Below, piece by piece: positions 8,518-17,428 of a stretch of DNA of 64,000 bases. A program made the translations under genes and the position numbers. The DNA comes from Pedobacter sp. KBS0701 (GTDB lineage Bacteria > Bacteroidota > Bacteroidia > Sphingobacteriales > Sphingobacteriaceae): positions 2,852,001 through 2,916,000 of the forward strand of contig NZ_CP042171.1 of assembly GCF_005938645.2 (NCBI RefSeq), given 5' to 3'. Position 1 is the stretch's first letter. Each line of letters starts with the position of its first letter. The notes under the pieces were generated by a model. It had not been told where the DNA came from and did not search any database. It was given only the letters and a program-made list of their open reading frames with translations.

Positions 8518-9096
8518 ATGTCTTTAGTACAAGAATTACAGACCCGTTCGGGCAATAAATGCGAATTATGCACCGCCGAAACCAATTTATCGGTATACGA
8601 AGTCCCTCCAACCAGCAATGCAAATAGCGATAACAGTATTTTAGTTTGTAAAACCTGCTTAGATCAGCTTGAAAAAACGGAACAGCTTGTCCCAAACCAT
8701 TGGAAAATATTAACTGAAACCATGTGGTCGGAATTTCCCCCGGTACAGGTTGTTGCCTGGAGAATGTTGAGCAGATTAAGAAACGAAGGCTGGGCTGCAG
8801 ATAGCCTGGATATTTTATACCTTGAGGATGAAACTTTAGAATGGGCTAAAAAAACAGGTGACCATGAGCTGGATGGAACAGTAGAATTCCACCAGGACAG
8901 TAATGGCACACGTTTATTTGAAGGCGATACTGTAGTTTTGGTTAAAACGCTGGACGTTAAAGGCTCAACTTTGAGCGCTAAATTGGGTACGGTAGTTAAA
9001 AATATCCGGTTAGTCCACGATAACACTGAACAAATTGAGGGTAAAGTCGAAGGACAAACTATTGTAATTTTAACGAAATACCTTCGCAAAGGATAA
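8518..9096 (+). CDS. PhnA-like zinc-ribbon protein
   Basis: 192 residues. The N-terminus has a Cys4 zinc ribbon: CELC near residues 13-16 and CKTC near 47-50. The C-terminal ~70 residues (FHQDSNGTRLFEGDTVVLVK, then KLGTVVKNIRL and ILTKYLRKG) form the PhnA C-terminal domain (PF03831). Despite the old name, the family is not shown to metabolise phosphonates. A longer middle segment (PPVQVVAWRMLSRLRNEGWA) separates the two parts, as in other Bacteroidetes members. Gene stands alone between repeat elements. Confidence 0.85.
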   Translation: MSLVQELQTRSGNKCELCTAETNLSVYEVPPTSNANSDNSILVCKTCLDQLEKTEQLVPNHWKILTETMWSEFPPVQVVAWRMLSRLRNEGWAADSLDILYLEDETLEWAKKTGDHELDGTVEFHQDSNGTRLFEGDTVVLVKTLDVKGSTLSAKLGTVVKNIRLVHDNTEQIEGKVEGQTIVILTKYLRKG

Positions 9097-9228
9097 GATT
9101 CTAATTGGTTCCAGAACCTGTACTTAAGCTGTGTTCCATCCAAACCCTTTTTTATTTTTGCTGAGACTGTCAAGCAGTTCAGACTAAAACACCCGAAGAA
9201 CGCGGAAGTATCATGATTTTATTTATAA

Positions 9229-9544
9229 ATGGAATCGAATTTAACCGAAAAAGAATTGCGTTTGGCTGCATTCATCAGTGAAATCTCAGAAAACTGCTAT
9301 TCTGCTGGTTGGATGCACAATTTAGAATATGTTTTATGGCATGCGGTAATAAATGGACCAAGAAAAATATGGACAATCTTACATCACCGAAGCTGATATC
9401 TCCAAATTAATTAAGCTTGCTACAGATGCAGATGCCTGGATCGTATATGATGACGATAAAGAGGAAAAAGCCTTGAGCTTAAAAGAATGGACAGAAAAGT
9501 TTAAAAATGATATGGAGCAAAACAAAGAAATTATAAAAGGTTAA
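9229..9544 (+). pseudogene. small conserved hypothetical protein, frameshifted
   Basis: Reading from ATG 9229 gives MESNLTEKELRLAAFISE...NLEYVLWHAVINGPRK and then hits TGA at 9394-9396. The adjacent frame from about 9361 gives KYGQSYITEADISKLIKLA...DAWIVYDDDKEEKALSLKEW and ends at 9544. Removing one A from the A5 run at 9363-9367 joins both into one ~104-residue acidic protein with an even hydrophobic pattern. I recognise it only as a small Bacteroidetes protein of unknown role. An internal ATG at 9353 could give a 63-residue C-terminal product. A sequencing error, a real pseudogene or ribosomal slippage are all possible. Confidence 0.7.
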
Positions 9545-9556
9545 TAAAACTATTAT

Positions 9557-9840
9557 TTGGTAAGCCTCCAACTATGGGGTTATCTATCCTAACCGTGTCG
9601 TGTCTTCACGTACCACTGTATTTTGCCATGGAAGCTCGGAGCAAGCGGAAAATCCATCTGACAGATGCATCGCTATTAAATCTTAAATAGCAGTACCAGC
9701 CTAATTTATTAAACCTGATCGGAACAAACACGAGTGCAACGAGTAAAGTGGAGAGCAGGGCCAACCCCAACCTGTAAAAACAGGAACCTGCTTTCCAAAT
9801 CTTAAAATTTAAACCAGATGATTACCCCTTGTTTTCTCTC
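9557..9840. repeat. structured repeat family B, copy 2
   Basis: Begins TTGGTAAGCC like copy 1 and keeps the same order: GTACCACTGTATTTTGCCA, CATCTGACAGATGCATC, hairpin GCTATT...AATAGC, core CCTGATCGG (9714) to AGCAGG (9759), then CAGGAACCTGCTTTCCAAAT and a tail CTTAAAATTTAAACCAGATG. It is directly followed by copy 3, which repeats the tail. Copies 2 and 3 fill the 700-base gap before speA; no gene is seen there. Confidence 0.78.
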
Positions 9841-9842
9841 GC

Positions 9843-10090
9843 CGTGGTTCGTGTCTCTACGTACCACTGTATTTTTGCCACGGAAGTTCGGAGCGTACGG
9901 AAACCCATCTGACAGATGCATCACTATTAAATCTTAAATAGCTGCACCAACCTAATTTAATTAAACCTGATCGGAACAAACACGAGTGCAACGAGTAAAG
10001 TGGAAAGCAGGGCCAACCCCAACCTATAAAAACAGGAACCTGCTTTACAAATCTTAAAATTTAAACCAGACGATTACTCCTTGTCTTTCA
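9843..10090. repeat. structured repeat family B, copy 3
   Basis: Tandem neighbour of copy 2. GTGGTTCGTGTCTCTACGTACCAC is not written as one run elsewhere but its arms match copy 1. CATCTGACAGATGCATC, the GCTATT...AATAGC hairpin, the core 9966-10011 and CAGGAACCTGCTTTACAAAT are all present, and the tail CTTAAAATTTAAACCAGACG matches copy 2. Spelling differences sit mostly in loops. Confidence 0.78.
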
Positions 10091-10246
10091 GTCTATTAAC
10101 AAAGCAGAGACGTCCAGTTTCTATTCAAAACAATTTACCAGCATTTTTTGTAGTTAGGCCAAGCGTTTCCTTACAGTAAAAATATTTTCAATACCGTTTA
10201 ATTCTCGATTTAAAATTACATTTTTGCAAAAATTATTTAAAAGTAA

Positions 10247-11635
10247 ATGCAGAGTTACTCAGAATTTCTCGATCTAAGCGTTGGCTTTCCACAGGAAGGC
10301 TTTGATGTTATAGATGATGAATTATATTTTCAGGATTTAAACCTGATGGAAATGATCGAAACTTACGGTACCCCCTTACGTTTCACGTATTTACCCATGG
10401 TAAGTAAGAAGATTCAGCAGGCGAAGATTCTTTTCCAAACCGCTATTTTAAAGAACAATTATCGTGGCGATTATAAATATTGCTACTGTACAAAAAGCTC
10501 GCATTTTAAGCATATTGTAGAAGAAGCTTTAAAAAACAACATTCACCTGGAAACTTCTTCAGCTTTTGATATGCCAATGGTTGATGCTTTGGAGAAAAAA
10601 GGTGTATTAACGAAAGATACCACCATTATATGCAACGGCTTTAAAACCTATCAGTATAAGCAGTATATTATTGATATGTTGCATGATGGTTATACTAACA
10701 TTATCCCGGTTTTAGACAACAAAGAGGAATTTAACCTTTTTGATGATGAGGTGGATATTGATACGCCATGTAATTTAGGCATCCGTATCGCTGCAGAAGA
10801 ACAACCCGATTCGCAGTTCTATACTTCGCGTTTGGGTGTACGTATGGAAGATATCATCGATTTTTACAATAATAAAATTGTGCACAATCCCAATTTCAGG
10901 GTTAAATTATTGCATTTCTTTATTAACTCTGGTATTACTGATTCGCCATATTACTGGAACGAGTTAGAGAAATATGTAACCCTCTATTGCAAGTTCAAAA
11001 AAATCAATCCTGATTTAGACACCCTAGATATTGGTGGTGGTATGCCATTTAAAGATTCATTGGTTTTCGATTTTGATTACGAATACATGGTAAACGAAAT
11101 TGTGAAAAGGATTAAAGAGATATGCGCCATCCACGAAGTAATGGAACCGGATATTATTACTGAATTTGGTAAATATACGGTTGCTGAAGCATCGGGTATC
11201 CTTTATAAAGTATTGGGTCGTAAACAGCAGAACGACCGTGAACGTTGGTTGATGCTGGATGGTTCTTTCATCACCAATTTACCTGATGTTTGGGCATTAA
11301 ATCAAAAATACATTTTATTGCCAATTAACAACTGGGACGCTGAATATGAACGGGTTAACTTAGGTGGTATTACCTGCGACGGACAGGATTATTACAACCA
11401 GGAAGCGCACATGAACAGTGTATTTATGCCTAAAACACGTAAAGTGCAATACTTAGGTTTCTTCCACACTGGTGCTTACCAGGAAGTGTTGAGTGGTTAT
11501 GGCGGTATTCATCACTGCTTATTACCAAGTCCTAAACATGTACTGATCCGCAGGAACCGTGATGAAAGTTTCAATTTTGAGGTCTTTGGAGAGGAACAGA
11601 ATAGCAAGCAGGTATTGAAGATTCTGGGTTACTAG
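10247..11635 (+). CDS. speA: arginine decarboxylase (PLP, fold III)
   Basis: 462 residues. An alanine-racemase-fold decarboxylase: the PLP lysine is in YCYCTKSSHF near residue 80, GGGMPF near 265 binds phosphate, and FGKYTVAEASG and the C-terminal barrel region follow. The sequence start (SYSEFLDLSVGFPQEGFDVI) is the form annotated as biosynthetic arginine decarboxylase in Sphingobacteria, shorter than the 630-residue E. coli SpeA. Product would be agmatine for polyamine synthesis; a different basic or carboxylated substrate cannot be excluded by eye. A strong terminator follows. Confidence 0.8.
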   Translation: MQSYSEFLDLSVGFPQEGFDVIDDELYFQDLNLMEMIETYGTPLRFTYLPMVSKKIQQAKILFQTAILKNNYRGDYKYCYCTKSSHFKHIVEEALKNNIHLETSSAFDMPMVDALEKKGVLTKDTTIICNGFKTYQYKQYIIDMLHDGYTNIIPVLDNKEEFNLFDDEVDIDTPCNLGIRIAAEEQPDSQFYTSRLGVRMEDIIDFYNNKIVHNPNFRVKLLHFFINSGITDSPYYWNELEKYVTLYCKFKKINPDLDTLDIGGGMPFKDSLVFDFDYEYMVNEIVKRIKEICAIHEVMEPDIITEFGKYTVAEASGILYKVLGRKQQNDRERWLMLDGSFITNLPDVWALNQKYILLPINNWDAEYERVNLGGITCDGQDYYNQEAHMNSVFMPKTRKVQYLGFFHTGAYQEVLSGYGGIHHCLLPSPKHVLIRRNRDESFNFEVFGEEQNSKQVLKILGY

Positions 11636-11694
11636 GTCAGTTTGCAGTTGGCAATTTGGAGAGTTCAAAAACAAAATTTCATTACAATACACAG

Positions 11695-11727
11695 ATACCT
11701 CAGTTTTTTTACTGAGGTATTTTTTTT
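11695..11727 (+). terminator. rho-independent terminator of speA
   Basis: ATACCTCAG (11695-11703) pairs perfectly with CTGAGGTAT (11712-11720), loop TTTTTTTA, followed by seven T. It separates speA from the DUF433 gene, whose -7 box begins at the end of the T-run. Confidence 0.88.
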
Positions 11728-11737
11728 ATATTTGAGT

Positions 11738-11974
11738 ATGGCACATGAACAAATTAAGTTATTCGATCGGATCATTGCTACAGATGGTTTGATGGGAGGA
11801 ATACCTACAATACGTGGGTTAAGATTTCCGGTTTCTGATGTACTAGAATTATTAGCAAGCGGCATGAGTGAGGAACAAATCCTGGAGGAACATCCCATCC
11901 TCGAAAAGGAAGATATCAGGGCAGTTCTCTTATATAGCGCACAAAAAGTAAATGAAGACTTAATGTATGAATAA
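11738..11974 (+). CDS. DUF433 antitoxin-like protein
   Basis: 78 residues. The phrases GGIPTIRGLRFPVSDVLELL and SGMSEEQILEEHPILEKEDI are the DUF433 pattern (G-x-P-x-I-x-G-x-R, then G-x-x-x-E-I-L-x-x-x-P-x-L-x-x-x-D-I), a small HTH-like domain found as the putative antitoxin beside PIN-like DUF5615 proteins. An upstream in-frame non-ATG start would run through the speA terminator, so ATG 11738 is chosen; TATATTTG at 11727-11734 ends 3 bases before it. The stop overlaps the next gene by 8 bases, implying translational coupling. Confidence 0.87.
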   Translation: MAHEQIKLFDRIIATDGLMGGIPTIRGLRFPVSDVLELLASGMSEEQILEEHPILEKEDIRAVLLYSAQKVNEDLMYE

Positions 11975-12320
11975 TTGGGAAATTTGGACCGACACCAATA
12001 TATCCCCTATAATTGCTAAATGGATTTCAGAATACACAAATTTTGAAACAAAATCTTCTTTCAGTCTAAATTTGCATTCAGTAGATGACTTGACCATTTT
12101 CAGAATGGCTCAAATTAAAAAGAATGTAATAATTGTTTCTAAGGATTCAGATTTCAAAGAATTAATCGATTGGTTTGGTGCTCCTCCAAAACTTATTCTT
12201 ATTAAATTCGGGAATTGTTCAAATAAACTATTTTGGCAAAAATTGGAACCAAAGATTAACTCAGCATTAGAAGTTCTTTTAAATAAAAAAGAGGAAGTTA
12301 ATATAATTAGTATCACATAA
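11967..12320 (+). CDS. DUF5615 PIN-like toxin candidate
   Basis: 117 residues. WTDTNISPIIAKWI at the start gives the first acidic site, VDDLTIFRMAQ the second and VIIVSKDSDFKELI the third; GAPPKLILIKFGN follows, as in DUF5615 (PIN-like) proteins. Family members are predicted nucleases paired with DUF433; activity is not proven. Start overlaps the DUF433 stop by 8 bases. The module is intact here, unlike the one at 51460. The gene is separated by 12 bases from the DUF72 gene, which may be read through. Confidence 0.82.
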   Translation: MNNWEIWTDTNISPIIAKWISEYTNFETKSSFSLNLHSVDDLTIFRMAQIKKNVIIVSKDSDFKELIDWFGAPPKLILIKFGNCSNKLFWQKLEPKINSALEVLLNKKEEVNIISIT

Positions 12321-12332
12321 CATATTTTTAAA

Positions 12333-13229
12333 ATGCAATTTGGTAAAGTAGACGACCCTTCGATTATAGATTATACCCTTCCGGCTGATGCTCCTGAAAC
12401 AGCCTCAATTTTATCAGCAAATAAATCTAAACAATCCTTCAAAGCTTACGTGGGCTGTGCGAAATGGAATAAAGCCGATTTAAAAGGTTTTTATCCAAAA
12501 GGGACGAAGGATGAATTGACCTATTATTCTACCCAGTTTAATTCGATCGAATTGAATGCCACTTTTTACGGCATGCCAACCCGCGAGCAGGTAATTACGT
12601 GGACGCAAAAAACACCTGCAGATTTTAAATTTTTCCCGAAACTAACCAATACCATCAGTCACTTTAAAAGGTTAATCAATGTTAAGGAACCTGTAGAGCA
12701 ATATTGTGATGCCATCAGTAATTTCGAAGATAAACTAGGAATGGCTTTTCTCCAATTACATGATAACTTTAAACCTAAGGATTTTGAAAGGTTAAAAATC
12801 GTGATCAACGAATTCCCAAAGGTAATTCCATTGGGTGTTGAAGTAAGGAATACGGAATGGTTTACCAACCCTGCTATTGCGAGTGAATTTGCCAAACTTT
12901 TCGAAAATAATGGTATAACGAACATCATTGTCGATACTTCGGGCAGAAGAGACATGTTACATATGCGTTTAACTACGCCAACTGCTTTTGTACGTTTTGT
13001 AGGCGCCAATGATGATGAAATCGATAAAAAACGTTTAGATGACTGGATTGAAAGAATTGTGGACTGGAAAGCGCAAGGCTTACAGAACTTATATTTCTTT
13101 GTACACCAGAATGTAGAGCTATCATCACCTTTATTTTCTGCTTATTTTACAGAGAAACTAAATAAAGCAGTTGGAACCGATTTAAAAATCCCGGTAATGG
13201 CCAATCAGGCCTCACCTTCTTTATTTTAG
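12333..13229 (+). CDS. DUF72 family protein
   Basis: 298 residues. AYVGCAKWNKADLKGFYPKG near the start, FNSIELNATFYGMP, FKFFPKLTNTISHFKRL and LQLHDNFKPK are the conserved segments of the DUF72 (YecE) TIM-barrel family. GVEVRNTEWF and VRFVGAND follow, with the fold's putative active-site acids. The biochemical role is not known. It begins 12 bases after the toxin-like gene and ends at a perfect inverted repeat. The first ~25 residues are a leader outside the core domain. Confidence 0.9.
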   Translation: MQFGKVDDPSIIDYTLPADAPETASILSANKSKQSFKAYVGCAKWNKADLKGFYPKGTKDELTYYSTQFNSIELNATFYGMPTREQVITWTQKTPADFKFFPKLTNTISHFKRLINVKEPVEQYCDAISNFEDKLGMAFLQLHDNFKPKDFERLKIVINEFPKVIPLGVEVRNTEWFTNPAIASEFAKLFENNGITNIIVDTSGRRDMLHMRLTTPTAFVRFVGANDDEIDKKRLDDWIERIVDWKAQGLQNLYFFVHQNVELSSPLFSAYFTEKLNKAVGTDLKIPVMANQASPSLF

Positions 13230-13237
13230 CCGAATCA

Positions 13238-13270
13238 AAACCTCGCAGGTTTTTAAAACCTGCGAGGTTT
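13238..13270. repeat. perfect 16-bp inverted repeat (CCTCGCAGG family)
   Basis: AAACCTCGCAGGTTTT (13238-13253), one T, then AAAACCTGCGAGGTTT (13255-13270): a perfect 16-bp stem 9 bases after the DUF72 stop. It could end transcription, but no long T-run follows. A broken copy of the same sequence is at 46523-46578, so it is a dispersed element. Confidence 0.82.
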
Positions 13271-13411
13271 AAAATACTACTAGCCGAGATTTGCAGCCTT
13301 GTCTGAATGAGCTGTGGATCTATAATCCAACGTAAAGATTAAAAATACCGATAAGCATGGCTATAATTATGAACAGAAAATTGTAAATTGTTAACTGAAA
13401 ACTATCTATGT

Positions 13412-14125
13412 ATGCTAAAGGCTTTAGATCTTAATCAGGTAATGGTTATCGATATTGAAACTGTGCCTCAATTTCCATCTTTTCAGGATGTACCTCCTCA
13501 TTTCCAGGAACTTTGGGAACAAAAAACACATTACCAAAGAAATCAAGACCAGACTGCTGAAGAATTTTATGAAAGGGCAGGCATCATGGCCGAATTCGGT
13601 AAAATTATCTGCATCAGCCTGGGCATTTTCAGCATTCAGGGTAAATCCGCCTCATTGCGCATCAAATCTATTTTTGGCCATGATGAAAAAGAAATGCTGT
13701 TACAGTTTTCCGCCTTATTGAGTAAACAAACGCCCACCTTAATGTTCTGTGCACACAATGGAAAAGAATTCGATTTTCCTTATTTATGCCGACGGTTACT
13801 GGTTAATGGCATAGAAATCCCTGTTCAATTGCAGCTTTCGGGTAAAAAACCATGGGAAATAAACCACATCGATACGATGGAACTCTGGAAATTCGGCGAT
13901 TACAAACATTTCACATCTTTAAACCTATTGGCTGCTATATTAGATATCCCTACACCAAAAGATGATATTAATGGTGCACAAGTGCGACAGGTTTATTATG
14001 AAGAAAAAAATCTCGATAGAATTGTTACCTATTGCCAGAAAGATGTAATTACTACCGCCCAGGTATTGTTAAAATTTAAAGGTATGGATATAATTCCGGC
14101 AGAAAACATTACCATTGTAACCTAA
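13412..14125 (+). CDS. predicted 3'-5' exonuclease, PolB-like DEDDy
   Basis: 237 residues from ATG 13412; an upstream TTG in frame is less likely. Exo I motif VIDIETVPQ gives the D-x-E pair, CAHNGKEFDFPYL gives Exo II, and YCQKDVITTAQVLL gives the Tyr and Asp of Exo III, so all four DEDDy acids are present. This matches the family annotated as related to the exonuclease domain of DNA polymerase B. Likely acts on single-stranded DNA or RNA ends in the cytosol; there is no polymerase domain. The stop codon directly abuts the next start. Confidence 0.85.
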   Translation: MLKALDLNQVMVIDIETVPQFPSFQDVPPHFQELWEQKTHYQRNQDQTAEEFYERAGIMAEFGKIICISLGIFSIQGKSASLRIKSIFGHDEKEMLLQFSALLSKQTPTLMFCAHNGKEFDFPYLCRRLLVNGIEIPVQLQLSGKKPWEINHIDTMELWKFGDYKHFTSLNLLAAILDIPTPKDDINGAQVRQVYYEEKNLDRIVTYCQKDVITTAQVLLKFKGMDIIPAENITIVT

Positions 14126-14389
14126 ATGATGGTCGAAGTAAAACTGGAAATCCCAAAATATAATGATAAGGTAGGATTGCAATCTAGCTGGGTAGATGGG
14201 TTCATTCTTAAAACAGATATTATTGAAAATCAAATCCAAATTCATGCGAATAAAGCAGGACTCATTTCCCTTGCAAAACAGCTTCTTTCCTTAGCACAAG
14301 ATGAAACCCCAATTGGTTGTCACTATCATTTAGATGACTATGATAGTTTGGAAACAGGTTCAAATGAGCTTACTATATCAAAAATTTGA
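14126..14389 (+). CDS. Imm32-like small protein
   Basis: 87 residues. AGLISLAKQLLSLAQ, HYHLDDYDSLETGSNELTI match what I know of the Imm32 immunity family (helix ending in Leu-Ala, then H-Y-H-L-D and L-E-x-G-S). Imm families protect against polymorphic toxins, yet no toxin gene is visible nearby, so it may instead be a stand-alone domain with another role. The start follows the exonuclease stop without a gap, and the stop TGA overlaps the ABC gene's ATG by one base (TGATG), so the three genes form one operon with coupling. Confidence 0.6.
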   Translation: MMVEVKLEIPKYNDKVGLQSSWVDGFILKTDIIENQIQIHANKAGLISLAKQLLSLAQDETPIGCHYHLDDYDSLETGSNELTISKI

Positions 14390-16092
14390 TGCTAAACGTA
14401 GAAAACCTAAATATCGATTTCTATAACCAGGAAGAAAAAACCTGGTTTAAAGCTGTAAAACAGATCAGTTTTAATGTAAAAAAGGGAACCGTTTTAGGTA
14501 TTGTGGGGGAATCTGGCTCCGGAAAATCAGTTACTTCTTTCTCTATTATGCGATTGCATGATGAACGTGCCACAAAAATTACCGGCGATATAGATTTTGA
14601 AAATATTAGTCTGCTCAATCTCAGCTCGAACGAAATCCGCCAGATCAGGGGAAACCAGATCTCGATGATTTTTCAGGAACCGATGACTTCCCTCAATCCG
14701 GTGTTTACTTGTGGTGATCAGGTGGCAGAGGCCATTATGCTGCACAGAAAAGTGGATAAATCCGAAGCAAAAAAACATACCATTGCGCTGTTCAACGAGG
14801 TACAACTCCCCCGTCCAGAGAAAATATTCGATAGCTATCCGCATCAGATTTCCGGTGGGCAAAAGCAGCGGGTAATGATTGCCATGGCCTTAAGCTGTGA
14901 TCCGAAATTATTGATAGCCGATGAACCTACCACGGCACTAGATGTAACTGTTCAGAAAACAATTTTGCAGCTCCTGTTAAAACTCAAACAGGAACGAAAT
15001 ATGGCGATGATTTTCATTTCGCACGATTTAGGTGTGGTGAACGAAATTGCCGATGAAGTTGCTGTGATGTACAAAGGCGAAATCGTAGAGCAGGGTCCGG
15101 CAAAATCTATTTTCGAAAACCCGAAACATCCATATACCAAAGGTTTGCTCGCCTGTCGCCCTTCCCCTCACCTACAATTAAAGAAATTACCTGTGGTGGC
15201 CGATTTCCTTACCGGAAAAATTGACGATGCCTCCGCACATTTGCAGGCTTCAAACCAGCTAACAACAGCCGAAATAACCTCGCGCAGAGAGAAACTTTAC
15301 GCCCAAAAGCCTTTACTTCAAATTAAAGATCTCTGCACCTGGTACCCGATCCATAATGGCCTATTTGGAAAAACAACCGATTATGTTAAAGCCGTTGATC
15401 AATTGAATTTTGAAGTTTATCCAGGAGAAACTCTTGGACTGGTTGGCGAATCGGGCTGTGGTAAAACCACCTTGGGGCGCACCATTTTAAGATTAATCCA
15501 ACCCACTTCTGGTCAGATTATTTTCGATGGAGAAAACATCACCCACATCGGCAAAACAGCCTTACGGAAGTTAAGAAAAGACATCCAGATCATTTTTCAA
15601 GACCCTTATGCCTCTTTAAATCCAAAATTAAGTATCGGTCAATCGATTTTAGAGCCTTTACAGGTGCATAAATTATACCGTAACGATGGAGAGCGCAAAC
15701 AAAAAGTACTAGAGTTGCTTGATAAAGTAGGCTTAAAAGCCGAGCATTACAGCCGTTATCCACACGAATTTAGCGGTGGTCAGCGGCAGCGGGTGGTAAT
15801 TGCCAGGGCTTTGGCACTGCAACCTAAATTCATCATCTGCGATGAATCAGTATCTGCTTTAGATGTTTCGGTGCAGGCACAGGTTTTAAACCTGATCAAA
15901 GATCTTCAAGGCGAATTCGGACTCACCTATATTTTCATTTCACACGACCTGGCTGTAGTAAAACACATTTCAGACCGTATTTTGGTTATGAACAAGGGAA
16001 AAATTGAAGAAGAAGGTTTTCCAGAACAGATATTTTATGCGCCAAAAGCAGCTTATACCCAAAAACTGATCGAGGCTATACCAGGACACTAA
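14389..16092 (+). CDS. fused oligopeptide/dipeptide ABC ATPase (two NBDs)
   Basis: 567 residues from ATG 14389. Two complete ATPase domains in one chain: Walker A GESGSGKS near residue 41 and GESGCGKTT near 353; signature SGGQKQRV and SGGQRQRV; Walker [10 protein letters not shown] and FIICDESVS. The first domain ends with the oligopeptide-type extension ([15 protein letters not shown]). This DppD-DppF fusion, like YejF, powers import of peptides or similar solutes. No permease or binding protein gene is in the window, so it works with partners encoded elsewhere. Coupled to the Imm32-like gene by TGATG. Confidence 0.93.
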   Translation: MLNVENLNIDFYNQEEKTWFKAVKQISFNVKKGTVLGIVGESGSGKSVTSFSIMRLHDERATKITGDIDFENISLLNLSSNEIRQIRGNQISMIFQEPMTSLNPVFTCGDQVAEAIMLHRKVDKSEAKKHTIALFNEVQLPRPEKIFDSYPHQISGGQKQRVMIAMALSCDPKLLIADEPTTALDVTVQKTILQLLLKLKQERNMAMIFISHDLGVVNEIADEVAVMYKGEIVEQGPAKSIFENPKHPYTKGLLACRPSPHLQLKKLPVVADFLTGKIDDASAHLQASNQLTTAEITSRREKLYAQKPLLQIKDLCTWYPIHNGLFGKTTDYVKAVDQLNFEVYPGETLGLVGESGCGKTTLGRTILRLIQPTSGQIIFDGENITHIGKTALRKLRKDIQIIFQDPYASLNPKLSIGQSILEPLQVHKLYRNDGERKQKVLELLDKVGLKAEHYSRYPHEFSGGQRQRVVIARALALQPKFIICDESVSALDVSVQAQVLNLIKDLQGEFGLTYIFISHDLAVVKHISDRILVMNKGKIEEEGFPEQIFYAPKAAYTQKLIEAIPGH

Positions 16093-16101
16093 TAACAGAA
16101 A

Positions 16102-17142
16102 ATGCTTAAAAATCTTTCAATTGTTTTTACACTTATTTTTCTTTCGTTAAACGTTTCAGCGCAAAAGGTAGAAATCATTCAGTTGACAACTATTTTTGAA
16201 AAGGCTCCATTCGAGGCCTGTCATGCCTCAACCCTGGTTGATTTGGACAAAGGAAAAATAATGGCAGCCTGGTTTGGCGGTAAACACGAAGGAAGTAAAG
16301 ACGTTGCAATCTGGTCGTCAATAAAAACCGGAAAACAATGGAGTCACCCGATCGAAATCGCAAATGGGATAATAAACGATACCACCCGATTTGCCTGCTG
16401 GAATCCTGTTCTTTTTAAAACAAAAAATGGCACCTTATTTTTACATTATAAGGTCGGTGCTAATCCCAGAACGTGGTGGGCAGAATATAAAACATCTGAT
16501 AACAACGGTAAAACATGGTCGAAAGCGCGGAAATTGCCTAAAGATTTTTTGGGGCCAATAAAAAACAAACCTATCCAATTACCCAATGGAACAATTCTTT
16601 ATCCCTCAAGTACAGAAAGTTTAGATGAAAAAACATGGACCATTCATATTGAAAAATCAAATGCTGATGGTAAAAACTGGAAAAAAATTAATATTAACTG
16701 CGATACTTTTGGTGTAATCCAACCTTCTATTCTAACTTATCCAAACGGGAGGTTACAGTTATTATGCAGAAGCAGGCAGAATGTTATTGTAGAAAGCTGG
16801 TCAGAAGATAATGGAGAAACCTGGTCAAAACTTAACGCTACTCAATTGCCTAATCCAAATTCGGGTAGCGATGCCGTAACCCTAGAAGATGGCCGGCAAT
16901 TACTTATTTACAATCCGTTAACAGCAGGCAAAAACTGGTGGGAAGGACGTTCTATCTTAAAATTGGCCATCTCCACAGATGGTAAAAACTGGCAAGACAT
17001 CTATACCTTAGAAAACCACGATAAAGGTGAATACAGTTACCCTGCTATTATTCAGGATAGAACGGGTAACATCCATTTGAGTTATACCTCCGAAAGGAAG
17101 AAAATCACTTATGCGGAGATCAGGCTAGTCCGTAGTCCGTAG
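16102..17142 (+). CDS. secreted sialidase-like BNR-repeat protein
   Basis: 346 residues. A signal peptide (MLKNLSIVFTLIFLSLNVSA) precedes a six-bladed propeller of the exo-sialidase type: EGSKDVAIWSS early, and Asp-boxes SDNNGKTWS, SEDNGETWS and STDGKNWQ. CHASTLVDL near the mature N-terminus is typical of the Bacteroidetes sialidase/BNR-2 group, many of which may act on other glycosides. The gene starts 9 bases after the ABC gene and could share its transcript. The last codons and TAG lie within a 7-base tandem repeat, so slippage would change the C-terminus. Confidence 0.82.
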   Translation: MLKNLSIVFTLIFLSLNVSAQKVEIIQLTTIFEKAPFEACHASTLVDLDKGKIMAAWFGGKHEGSKDVAIWSSIKTGKQWSHPIEIANGIINDTTRFACWNPVLFKTKNGTLFLHYKVGANPRTWWAEYKTSDNNGKTWSKARKLPKDFLGPIKNKPIQLPNGTILYPSSTESLDEKTWTIHIEKSNADGKNWKKININCDTFGVIQPSILTYPNGRLQLLCRSRQNVIVESWSEDNGETWSKLNATQLPNPNSGSDAVTLEDGRQLLIYNPLTAGKNWWEGRSILKLAISTDGKNWQDIYTLENHDKGEYSYPAIIQDRTGNIHLSYTSERKKITYAEIRLVRSP

Positions 17143-17156
17143 TCCGTAGTCCGTAG
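17126..17156 (+). repeat. 7-base tandem repeat (TAGTCCG) across a stop codon
   Basis: Four full units TAGTCCG plus TAG. The sialidase-like gene ends inside it (stop 17140-17142). As 7 is not a multiple of 3, gain or loss of a unit shifts the frame. The rest of the 286-base gap to rnr holds degenerate AGTC/CTATT-type text and no gene. Confidence 0.85.
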
Positions 17157-17428
17157 AATGGAAAGGTGGATTGAAAGAAGGTTCAACCTACAAAATATTA
17201 TTTATTTGGTCCATGGCTCATAGTCGATAGTCAAATAGCTATTCACCCTAACCCACCCAGTCCCTTAACCATTACTATGAACCGTAAGCTGGTTGGCAAT
17301 TTGCTTTACTAATGGACCAATGGGAAATGAACTATTGAACGATAAACCATCATCCATTTTACATATTATTCCCTACATTTTCCATCCTGAGCATCTTTTC
17401 TGTATCTTCGGTAAATTCAGTTTAGCGT

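Noticed and set aside
11642..11737. N-terminal extension of the DUF433 protein
   Set aside because: It would run through the speA terminator hairpin; residues are unrelated to DUF433.
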